DNA of 5,422 bases from Oscillospiraceae bacterium. Its GTDB lineage: Bacteria > Bacillota > Clostridia > Oscillospirales > Oscillospiraceae. Below are positions 1-5,422 of this stretch, piece by piece. The notes beneath the pieces are model-generated. The model was not told the DNA's origin, searched no databases, and worked only from the letters and a program-made list of their open reading frames with translations. Position 1 is the first letter of the stretch; each line of letters opens with the position of its first letter. The DNA is taken from contig JAFZQQ010000364.1 of the NCBI GenBank assembly GCA_017620315.1, positions 1 through 5,422 of the forward strand. Reading direction: 5' to 3'. The translations under genes and the position numbers were made by a program.

Positions 1-1
1 G

Positions 2-1231
2 CTGATGGCGTCGCTTCTGGTGCTCTCCGCGCTGATCCCGCGCGGGGCGATAGAGCCGCAGATGCGCGAAAGCGCAGCGCTTTTGAAGGAGAGCGAGCTG
101 TTCGGCACCGCGGTCGACGGCGCGGAGGGCAGCCGCATCGACCGCTACGCGGATTCGATCCTTCTCAACATCGCGTGGAATTACGACGCAAAGGAGCCGC
201 TGCGCTCGGTGATGCTCTCGGAGTACTATTACACAGCGTATCAGAACGAGAACGACAACCTCTATGACGCGGTGGCGGACGGCGCGGAGGCGAACAGGCA
301 GTACCTGCGCTACTGGCACGGCTCGATAGCTCTTTTGCGCCCGCTTCTCACGGTGCTGACGCTGCGGCAGATATATGTGCTTCACGGCGTGCTGCTTGCC
401 GCGCTCGCGGCGGCGCTCCTGACCCTGCTTGTGTGGGAAAAGGCATGGGGCTGCGCGGCGGGCGTGCTTGCGGGCATGTGCGCGGCGGCGTATTGGTTCG
501 TGCCGCGAAGCCTTGAGTACTACTGGGTGTGCGCGCTCGCGCTCGCGCTGTCCATTCCCGTCGCGGCGCTTGCCGGAGGGGATAAGCGGCGCGGCTGGGG
601 GATATTCTTCCTTGTCGCGGGAATGGCGACGAGCTTTCTCGACTTTCTCACCGCCGAAACGCTGACGCTCACCGTGCCGCTGCTGCTGCTTCTGCGGCTG
701 CGGCGTGACGAAGAGCCTCCACTGCGGCTCGCCGGAAGGCTGGCGCTCACATGGGGCTGCGGCTACGTGGGCATGTGGTCGCTCAAATGGCTGCTCGCCT
801 CGATCGTGCTGGGCGAGAACGCCATGCCCTACGTTCTCGAGCACATCGAGGACAGGACGATCGGCAATATCATGGGCGTTCCCGCGCTAAGGCTGATAAC
901 CGGCTCGGTGACGAACAACTTAAAGTGCCTCTTCCCCGCGGACAGGGGGCTTGTCGGAATGATGGCGGCGCTTGCCATCCTGCTGGCTGCGGCGTATTAC
1001 GGCTATGTGTACCGCCGCGAGGGCTGGGACAAAAGGCTCGTCATCGCCCTCGCCCTGACGGGCGCGGTGCCGTTCGTCAGGTATCCGGCGCTGAGCAGCC
1101 ATTCCTATCTCCACTGCTTTTTTACCTATCGCGCGCTTATGGCGACGGTGCTCGCCGCGGCGCTGATACTTGAGGAGCTGACCCGGCGGCGGGAAACGCG
1201 CGAAAAGCCGGTGAAACAAAAACGCAGATAA
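2..1231 (+). CDS. Multi-pass membrane protein of unrecognised family, 5'-truncated
   Basis: I do not recognise the family by name. The frame is open to the left edge; the first ATG is at base 5, but the peptide starts inside a hydrophobic stretch (ASLLVLSALIP) with no N-terminal basic residues, so the true start is probably upstream. Numbering from that ATG, residues 13-120 are a hydrophilic, Tyr- and acid-rich segment, probably outside the membrane. About eight hydrophobic segments follow, near 122-143, 147-163, 172-190, 197-215, 218-231, 243-268, 316-334 and 344-358, with a last one at about 376-390. The tail is strongly basic (RRRETREKPVKQKRR) and so probably cytoplasmic. Distinctive stretches are RYWHG followed by LRPLL (102-115), SFLDFLTAET (210-219) and SHSYLHCFFTYR (365-376). 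The large extracytoplasmic loop plus many helices resembles GT-C glycosyltransferases or polymer-export proteins in outline only; no catalytic motif is evident. The stop lies 36 bases before the next gene, so co-transcription is likely. That this is a real gene is nearly certain; its function is unknown. Confidence 0.88.
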   Translation: MMASLLVLSALIPRGAIEPQMRESAALLKESELFGTAVDGAEGSRIDRYADSILLNIAWNYDAKEPLRSVMLSEYYYTAYQNENDNLYDAVADGAEANRQYLRYWHGSIALLRPLLTVLTLRQIYVLHGVLLAALAAALLTLLVWEKAWGCAAGVLAGMCAAAYWFVPRSLEYYWVCALALALSIPVAALAGGDKRRGWGIFFLVAGMATSFLDFLTAETLTLTVPLLLLLRLRRDEEPPLRLAGRLALTWGCGYVGMWSLKWLLASIVLGENAMPYVLEHIEDRTIGNIMGVPALRLITGSVTNNLKCLFPADRGLVGMMAALAILLAAAYYGYVYRREGWDKRLVIALALTGAVPFVRYPALSSHSYLHCFFTYRALMATVLAAALILEELTRRRETREKPVKQKRR

Positions 1232-1255
1232 ATGAAATTCAAATATTTTAATTTT

Positions 1256-1261
1256 GAGGTG
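1256..1261 (+). promoter_or_regulatory. Shine-Dalgarno site choosing the ATG at 1268
   Basis: GAGGTG lies six bases before the ATG at 1268, which is good spacing for ribosome binding. An in-frame ATG at 1232 directly abuts the previous stop (TAAATG) but has no purine-rich site at the right distance. Starting there would place 12 extra residues (MKFKYFNFEVTK) in front of an otherwise normal signal peptide. The site therefore decides the start at 1268. The gap of bases 1232-1267 is AT-rich; I found no convincing -35/-10 pair in it. Confidence 0.8.
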
Positions 1262-1267
1262 ACGAAG

Positions 1268-1366
1268 ATGGTCAAAGGAACGGTAAGGACAAGGCAGCGC
1301 AGGTTTCTCTCGCTGTGCATGACGTTTGTCATGCTGCTTGGCATGCTCCCGATCTCTGCGCGGGCG
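1268..1366 (+). other. Sec signal peptide of the surface protein
   Basis: Residues 1-33 have a basic n-region (K3, R7, R9, R11, R12), a hydrophobic core FLSLCMTFVMLLGMLPI, and an A-R-A ending immediately before A-G, giving a predicted signal peptidase I cut after residue 33. The Cys at residue 16 sits inside the core and is followed by Met in a long hydrophobic run, so it is not a lipobox. No YSIRK/GXXS motif is present. Confidence 0.85.
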
Positions 1367-4300
1367 GCGGGCGTGGAGTACGCCTTTGGAAGCTCGCTTG
1401 CCGAGCATCAGCTTGTTTATTCAGGCGATACGGTCTATGGCAGCGGCTATATTGTTTACAACAATGATACTGAGAATAAAGTCCCTGTCACGTACAACGG
1501 AGAAGAAGTCAGTAACAGCTCAAGCGTGTGGGAATATCTCGGCGCTGTGAAAGCAGATGAAACTAATGAGTATTCCGATACCTATTACAAATTATCAACT
1601 TATGAAGGTTTAGTTATCACGCTCGACGCCAACGGCGGTAAGATCGATGGAGCTGACGGGAAAGACCAGATATTCCAGTCGACGACAGGCGGAAGCCTCC
1701 TTGCCATGTCCGATCGTATGAGCCGCGACGGTTTAGAATTCAACGGCTGGAACACAAGCGCGGACGGCGGCGGAACAGCTTACGCGGACGGTGCGGCGAT
1801 CGGGTCGCTGTCGAATAATCTCACGCTCTATGCCCAATGGATAGGAACCTTTTCGGCATTGCAGAGCTTGATCGACGAGGCCGATGCCGGCGGTACCATA
1901 CAGCTGCAGCGGGACTATAAGGCGCTCGGCACCGAGGGCGCGCTGAACGTAGAAAAGGAGTTGACCATCGACCTCAACGGCCACGTGATCGACCGCGGAC
2001 TTACGAGCCCAACGGAAAACGGCTACGTGATCGGGATACCGAACGGCGACGGTCATCTGACGATCATTGACAGCGCTCCGACCGCGTCGCATTCCCCCGC
2101 GATAACCTATACGAAGCCGATCGCCGGAGCAAACGGCGCGGAGACGGTCACTGTTACCGGCGGCGTCATCACCGGAGGCTATGGCAACTCGGGAAGTTGG
2201 GATATTGCCGTAAGCGGCGTGTGCGTCTCCGGCGGCTCGCTTGCCATGACCGGCGGCACGATAGTCAAGAACAATGTATATGCGGCCACCGGAGTCACCG
2301 GAGTGTATGTCGCCTCCGGCGCGTCGTTCAACATGTCCGGCGGAGCAATTGCCGGAAACGATACTTCCAATGGCACCACAGTACGGGTTGACGGTAGGTT
2401 CACCATGAGCGACGAGGCAAGGATCGTCGACAACCATGCCAAATCAGGCGCGGGCGTGAGCATTAATGGATCCGGCACACTCTATGACGGCACGATCAGC
2501 GGCAACAAAGCCGATGGCAACGGCGGCGGTGTGTATGTCGGTTCCAGCGACGGAACGTTTACTATGAGGGGCGGCACGATCGGCGGCAACAAGAGCGAAA
2601 ACGGCGGCGGCGTGTATCTCTACAACGGCGGCGGGTTCGGTATGAGCGCCGGTAATATCACCGGCAACATCGCGGATGACGGCGGCGGCGTTTACATAGG
2701 CTTCAAGAGCAGCTTCACCATGGAGGAAGGCGAGATCACGGGCAACAGCGCCGTCACCGACAACGCGAGCGGCGACGACGGTTACGGCGGCGGCGTGTAT
2801 ATCGAGGGCGGAAGCGACAACGACGGGAAGGGAAGCTTTACGCTCAGCGGCGGAGAGATCACCGGCAACATAGCCAACACAGAGGGCGGCGGCGTATACC
2901 AGACGGCGCAGAACACGAAGTTTGGCGTTTCCGGCGACCCCGTGATAAGCGGGAACAAGATCGCTGCGTCGATATCCGCCATAAGCTCCGGCACGGACAG
3001 CAACGTGCTTCTGAACGGCAGCGCGTATATCAGCGTCACCGACGCACTTGACTCGGGAGCCGACATCGGCGTGTCGTCGGACGCGGAAGAGATCGCACCA
3101 GGTTACTCGATCGTGATAGCTGTCGGCGAGAATGATGCTCTTACCGAGACCGACGTCGCTGCGTTTTCCAGCGATGACGAAAGCTACGCGGTTTCGCTGG
3201 ACGAGGAGGGCGAGGCCGTGCTGAGCGTCGCGCCGGTGAAAAACGTCAGTTACATCGACGCGGACGGCAAGCAGAAGACCTGCCCGAGCGCGATCGCTGT
3301 GTGGGACGGCATGGAAATATTGGGCAAATCGGGAGAAGAGACCTGGTATGTCGTCAAAGAAGACTGCGATCTGATAGATGAAGTGAGTGCGGCGGCCCAG
3401 GGCAGAGTCAACCTGATCCTTGTCGACGGAGTGACATTGACAGCACTGCAGGGAATCAGCGTCGTCACTGGCGACAGCCTGACGGTCTATGCCCAGAGCG
3501 GCCTCACGGGGACGCCGGGCCATCTGTATGCCGGAACAGCCGACGGAACGAATCCGAGCATCAACACCTACGCGGCCGGTATAGGAGGTTACGGCGAAGG
3601 TCCCAATTGCGGTACGGTCACGATCAACGGCGGCATTGTGGTCGCCATGGGCTATGCCTCCTGTGCGGGCATCGGCGGCGCGGGCAGCGGCTCGTGCGGC
3701 AATATCACGATCAACGGCGGAATGGTGACCGCCGTCGGCGGCACCGGTGATGACGGCGGCGTGGGTATCGGCGGCGAAGGCACGACGGGCGGCGGTATCA
3801 CGATCGACGGCGGAAGGGTGATTGCCACCGGCGGCGGCGTCGCCAGCGGCTCCAGCGGCACGGCCGGCGTGGGCATCGGCAGCCGAGCAAACGCCACCAC
3901 CGCCGCCACCGTAACACTCAACTGGACAAGCTCTTCCGACAGCATCTTTGCGAGCAGCTACGGCGGCACGGTCAATCGGAGCAAGAGCTTCGTTTACCTG
4001 GACGAAGATGAGAATACCATCCCCGTGGCAAAGAACAACTCTTCCGTAACGAACGATGATCTCGCTGGCAAGAGTCTTCTCCCCGGTTACGTTGTCAGCT
4101 TCGACAAGGGCGCGGGCTCCGGAGGTGACAAGATGCCCCCCGTGGGCGTTCTCGCGGGCGGCGCATACACGCTTCCGGACTGTGAGTTCACGGAGCCGAC
4201 AGGCTACGAGTTCTACAGATGGAAAAACAGCACTGCGCTCTATGAGAGCGGCGATTCCATATTGGAAGACCTGCTCAAGACGGATCCGACCTTCACCGCC

Positions 4301-5422
4301 AACTATACGGAGCGCTACTACGACGTGGTGCTTGAAACGAACGGCGGTACGATATCCGGACTCACGCCCGAGGACAATATATACTCCATGCAGTACAAAT
4401 ACGGCGTCGGCGCGACGCTTCCGACGGCGGACAGTGTCACGCTCACGGGTTACAGCTTCGGCGGCTGGTTTGACAACGATAAGCTGGAAGGCCAGGCGGT
4501 AACGGCGATCGGCACGACCGAGACCGGCAACAAGGAGTTTTATGCCAAGTGGACGGCGAAAAAGAGCACGCTGAGCTTTGACTATGGCAGCGGCAGCGGG
4601 TCGGTCAGCGCGTCCGGCGCCGCCGAATACGACAAAGCGCTGCCGACGCTGAGCGGAAATGTTCCCACACGGGACGAGTATACCTTCCTGGGCTTCTTCG
4701 ACGCCTCGACAGATGGAACAAAGTACTATAACGCCGACCTCAGCGCCGCTGTCGAAAAGTGGGACAAGGACACCGAGGACGGCACCACGCTCTACGCGCA
4801 GTGGGAAAAGAATACATTCTCCGTGACGCTCAACGCGGGCGAGGACGCAACGATCGCCGAGGGTGCGAACGTTACATCCTATACGCACGGCACGGCGGTG
4901 ACGCTGCCGGACAAGGACGACGTCACGCGCGAGGGCTACGACTTCGGCGGCTGGTTTGACAACGACAAGTGCGAGGGCATGGCGGTCACGACGATCAGCG
5001 CGGACGCGACCGGCGACAAGGAGTTTTTCGCCAAGTGGACGCCGACGACCTATAAGATCGAATACAACCTGGGCGGCGGCAGCGTTTCGCCCGAGAACCC
5101 GACGACCTATACCATCGAGAGCGGCGCGATTACGCTTGTGAACCCGACGCGCGAGGGCTTCGGCTTCACCGGCTGGACAGGGACGGGTCTTACCGCCGCG
5201 ACGACGACGGTGACCATACCCGCGGGCAGCACGGGAGACCGTGAATATACCGCGACGTGGCAGGAGGGGGTCTACACGGTCACTCTCCACGCGGGCGAGG
5301 GTGCCACGATCACCGAGGGCGCGGATGTCACGTCCTATACGCACGGCACGGCGGTGACGCTGCCGGGTAAGGACGACGTCACGCGCGAGGGCTACGACTT
5401 CGGCGGCTGGTTTGACAACGAC
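1268..5422 (+). CDS. Large secreted InlB-repeat / beta-helix surface protein, 3'-truncated
   Basis: This is one reading frame with no stop from 1268 to the window edge, giving at least 1385 residues. Domain order: signal peptide 1-33; unassigned segment 34-115; InlB B-type (Flg_new, Listeria-Bacteroides) repeat 116-191; beta-helix-like domain about 195-656 with repeated GGxIxGN and GGGVY rungs; a second glycine-rich domain about 658-941 with WYVV, LILVDG and GIGG / TINGG motifs; and an InlB-type array from 942 onward with FGGWFDND and FYAKW or LYAQW signatures. The protein should leave the cell by Sec and act at or outside the surface. Proteins of this make-up in Clostridia are usually annotated as adhesin-like or cell-wall proteins. 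That role is inferred from family resemblance, since no ligand or active site is visible. The C-terminus, and therefore the mode of anchoring, is not in the window. Codon use differs between the N-terminal part (about 1420-1735) and the rest. The start was chosen by the GAGGTG site at 1256 and by the signal peptide. Confidence 0.95.
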   Translation, partial: MVKGTVRTRQRRFLSLCMTFVMLLGMLPISARAAGVEYAFGSSLAEHQLVYSGDTVYGSGYIVYNNDTENKVPVTYNGEEVSNSSSVWEYLGAVKADETNEYSDTYYKLSTYEGLVITLDANGGKIDGADGKDQIFQSTTGGSLLAMSDRMSRDGLEFNGWNTSADGGGTAYADGAAIGSLSNNLTLYAQWIGTFSALQSLIDEADAGGTIQLQRDYKALGTEGALNVEKELTIDLNGHVIDRGLTSPTENGYVIGIPNGDGHLTIIDSAPTASHSPAITYTKPIAGANGAETVTVTGGVITGGYGNSGSWDIAVSGVCVSGGSLAMTGGTIVKNNVYAATGVTGVYVASGASFNMSGGAIAGNDTSNGTTVRVDGRFTMSDEARIVDNHAKSGAGVSINGSGTLYDGTISGNKADGNGGGVYVGSSDGTFTMRGGTIGGNKSENGGGVYLYNGGGFGMSAGNITGNIADDGGGVYIGFKSSFTMEEGEITGNSAVTDNASGDDGYGGGVYIEGGSDNDGKGSFTLSGGEITGNIANTEGGGVYQTAQNTKFGVSGDPVISGNKIAASISAISSGTDSNVLLNGSAYISVTDALDSGADIGVSSDAEEIAPGYSIVIAVGENDALTETDVAAFSSDDESYAVSLDEEGEAVLSVAPVKNVSYIDADGKQKTCPSAIAVWDGMEILGKSGEETWYVVKEDCDLIDEVSAAAQGRVNLILVDGVTLTALQGISVVTGDSLTVYAQSGLTGTPGHLYAGTADGTNPSINTYAAGIGGYGEGPNCGTVTINGGIVVAMGYASCAGIGGAGSGSCGNITINGGMVTAVGGTGDDGGVGIGGEGTTGGGITIDGGRVIATGGGVASGSSGTAGVGIGSRANATTAATVTLNWTSSSDSIFASSYGGTVNRSKSFVYLDEDENTIPVAKNNSSVTNDDLAGKSLLPGYVVSFDKGAGSGGDKMPPVGVLAGGAYTLPDCEFTEPTGYEFYRWKNSTALYESGDSILEDLLKTDPTFTANYTERYYDVVLETNGGTISGLTPEDNIYSMQYKYGVGATLPTADSVTLTGYSFGGWFDNDKLEGQAVTAIGTTETGNKEFYAKWTAKKSTLSFDYGSGSGSVSASGAAEYDKALPTLSGNVPTRDEYTFLGFFDASTDGTKYYNADLSAAVEKWDKDTEDGTTLYAQWEKNTFSVTLNAGEDATIAEGANVTSYTHGTAVTLPDKDDVTREGYDFGGWFDNDKCEGMAVTTISADATGDKEFFAKWTPTTYKIEYNLGGGSVSPENPTTYTIESGAITLVNPTREGFGFTGWTGTGLTAATTTVTIPAGSTGDREYTATWQEGVYTVTLHAGEGATITEGADVTSYTHGTAVTLPGKDDVTREGYDFGGWFDND
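1367..1612 (+). other. Unassigned N-terminal segment of the mature surface protein
   Basis: Residues 34-115 match no repeat found elsewhere in the protein. The segment is polar and rich in Tyr, Asn, Ser, Glu and Asp (for example VYGSGYIVYNNDTENK), with little predicted hydrophobic core. Its DNA is clearly more AT-rich than the rest of the gene from about 1430 onward. Four of the six TCA/TTA codons upstream of 1736 (1421, 1520, 1592, 1595) lie wholly inside it, and a fifth (1610) is its last codon. It may be a separate small domain or a linker; no function is evident. Confidence 0.5.
1613..1840 (+). repeat. InlB B-type (Listeria-Bacteroides) repeat 1, isolated
   Basis: Residues 116-191 follow the usual plan of this roughly 70-residue beta-rich module: a first strand VITLDANGG, a central LEFNGWNTSADGGG turn, and a closing LTLYAQW. 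It is separated from the C-terminal array by the two glycine-rich domains, so it sits alone directly before the beta-helix. In this family such modules act as extracellular spacers or protein-contact units. That role is not visible from sequence alone. Confidence 0.85.
1850..3235 (+). other. Right-handed beta-helix-like (pectate-lyase-fold) domain
   Basis: Residues about 195-656. The domain opens with FSALQSLIDEADAGGTIQL, the classic entry to a pectate-lyase-like helix, then LTIDLNGHVI. About ten turns carrying GGxIxGN-like motifs follow (GGTIVKN, GGAIAGN, DGTISGN, GGTIGGN, AGNITGN, EGEITGN, GGEITGN, DPVISGN and others). Five GGGVY rungs start at 2522, 2603, 2681, 2786 and 2885, spaced 27, 26, 35 and 33 residues apart; the longer gaps reflect inserted loops such as the Asp/Gly-rich one near 2755-2785. 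The end (SSDDESYAVSLDEEGEAVLSV) looks like a capping strand pair. The fold is inferred from periodicity. No catalytic residues of a polysaccharide lyase were identified, so an adhesive or structural role is more likely than an enzymatic one. Confidence 0.75.
3239..4090 (+). other. Glycine-rich GIGG / TINGG repeat domain with WYVV-type cap
   Basis: Residues about 658-941. A cap (VSYIDADGKQKTCPS, then TWYVVKEDCDL, NLILVDGVTLTA and DSLTVYAQS) leads into repeats of the form GIGG...G.ITINGG.V.A.GG. GIG units begin at 3578, 3668, 3764 and 3872, spaced 30, 32 and 36 residues apart; the fourth reads GIGSRA and is degenerate. The closing part (TVTLNWTSSSDSIFASSYGGTV) belongs to the same recurring arrangement as I know it from clostridial surface proteins. 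It probably forms a second beta-solenoid stacked after the first. The function is unknown. The two Cys residues of the cap (CPS, EDC) and three in the repeats (PNC, ASC, GSC) are unusual for a secreted protein of this type and could pair. Confidence 0.7.
4823..4966 (+). repeat. Long direct repeat, copy 1 (within InlB repeat 5)
   Basis: This 144-base stretch aligns without gaps to 5279-5422. The runs 4877-4910 (34 bases) and 4913-4966 (54 bases) are identical in both copies, with just a two-base difference between them (GAC versus GGT codon). The first 54 bases are more diverged, including Asn to His and Asn to Asp changes. Identity at synonymous sites points to recent duplication or gene conversion rather than selection on protein sequence alone. 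Confidence 0.9.
5279..5422 (+). repeat. Long direct repeat, copy 2 (within InlB repeat 7), cut by window edge
   Basis: This is the second copy of the 144-base repeat, exactly 456 bases (152 codons) downstream of the first. It stops only because the window stops, so the identity may extend further right. The 456-base period equals one InlB repeat of the FGGWFDND subtype plus one of the repeat-6 type. Confidence 0.9.

Larger units (their letters stand above)
4091..5422 (+). repeat. C-terminal array of InlB-type repeats 2-7, continuing off the window
   Basis: Six modules in tandem. Repeat 2 is 4091-4309, divergent, with YEFYRWKN and ending FTANYT. Repeat 3 is 4325-4552, with SFGGWFDNDKLEG and FYAKW. 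Repeat 4 is 4568-4804, with FLGFFDASTDGTKYY, where the usual GW is GF, ending LYAQW. Repeat 5 is 4823-5038, with DFGGWFDNDKCEG and FFAKW. Repeat 6 is 5057-5260, with FGFTGWTGTG and YTATW. Repeat 7 runs from 5279 to the window edge, cut at FGGWFDND. Repeats 3, 5 and 7 form one subtype (FGGWFDND), interleaved with the dissimilar repeats 4 and 6. The array probably serves as a stalk or contact region; its full length and any anchor lie outside the window. Confidence 0.88.

Noticed and set aside
1203..1250. Promoter for the large gene, with TATTTT at 1244 as a -10.
   Set aside because: No acceptable -35 lies 16-18 bases upstream; the nearest partial match (GTGAAA at 1211) is 27 bases away. Read-through from the upstream gene is the simpler explanation.
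1232..1267. Alternative start for the large gene at the ATG at 1232, immediately after the previous stop.
   Set aside because: No ribosome site lies at a suitable distance. The ATG at 1268 has GAGGTG at six-base spacing and gives a normal signal peptide.
429..1408. Several short open frames on both strands overlapping the membrane protein gene.
   Set aside because: They lie within or across the gene in other frames, have Arg/Ser/Ala-rich translations typical of GC-rich out-of-frame reading, and lack ribosome sites or domain features.
1850..3235. Possible polysaccharide lyase or other enzyme activity for the beta-helix domain.
   Set aside because: Only the fold-like periodicity is visible. 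No lyase catalytic or calcium-binding motif could be picked out, and such helices in repeat-rich surface proteins are usually non-enzymatic.
3578..3890. Regularly spaced GGC-rich units that might be taken for a DNA repeat array or CRISPR-like pattern.
   Set aside because: The units vary in length (90, 96, 108 bases), remain in frame, and encode the GIGG/TINGG protein repeats. They are coding repeats, not an array with spacers.
2444..5344. A 966-codon open frame on the minus strand, with another of 234 codons at 1733-2437 in the same alignment.
   Set aside because: Both are codon-for-codon antisense to the surface protein gene, so they stay open simply because that gene almost never uses TCA, TTA or CTA. 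Their boundaries fall exactly on TTA at 1733 and TCA at 2444. The translations are Arg/Ala/Val/Gly/His-rich with no domain pattern, and the sense strand has clear repeats and a signal peptide.

Overview
The window holds two same-strand genes and reads as a GC-rich (roughly 60% by eye) fragment from an anaerobic, probably gut-associated member of the Bacillota (Clostridia). That assignment is an inference. It rests on a GAGGTG-type Shine-Dalgarno, a Gram-positive-style signal peptide without a lipobox, and a large surface protein built from modules typical of such genomes: Listeria-Bacteroides (InlB B-type, Flg_new) repeats, a glycine-rich beta-helix, and a GIGG / T-I-N-G-G repeat domain.

Layout: (1) Bases 1-1231 are the C-terminal 409 codons of a multi-pass membrane protein whose start probably lies to the left of the window. 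It belongs to no family I can name. A distant GT-C-type glycosyltransferase or polymer-export protein is possible but not shown. (2) Bases 1232-1267 are a short AT-rich gap with a good ribosome binding site. (3) From 1268 to the right edge runs one uninterrupted reading frame of at least 1385 codons. It encodes a secreted repeat protein, ordered as: signal peptide (residues 1-33), unassigned AT-richer segment (34-115), one InlB-type repeat (116-191), right-handed beta-helix-like domain (about 195-656), 'WYVV...LILVDG...AGIGG' domain (about 658-941), and then a C-terminal array of at least six InlB-type repeats (942 onward) still in progress at the window edge. The stop codon and any cell-wall anchor (LPXTG, SLH, or other) are outside the window.

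How the genes may work together: the tight spacing and shared strand suggest co-transcription. The second product should be exported by Sec and displayed at, or released from, the surface, where beta-helix and InlB-type arrays usually serve adhesion or matrix roles. No functional link to the upstream membrane protein can be read from the sequence.

No RNA gene, CRISPR array, transposase, phage gene or terminator was seen, and I see no evidence of a previously undescribed system. The most informative observations are two. First, a sharp change in codon use inside the large gene: TCA/TTA/CTA codons cluster near the N-terminus and are almost absent afterwards. Second, nearly identical 144-bp repeats lie exactly 456 bp apart, implying a two-module expansion unit that continues past the right edge.
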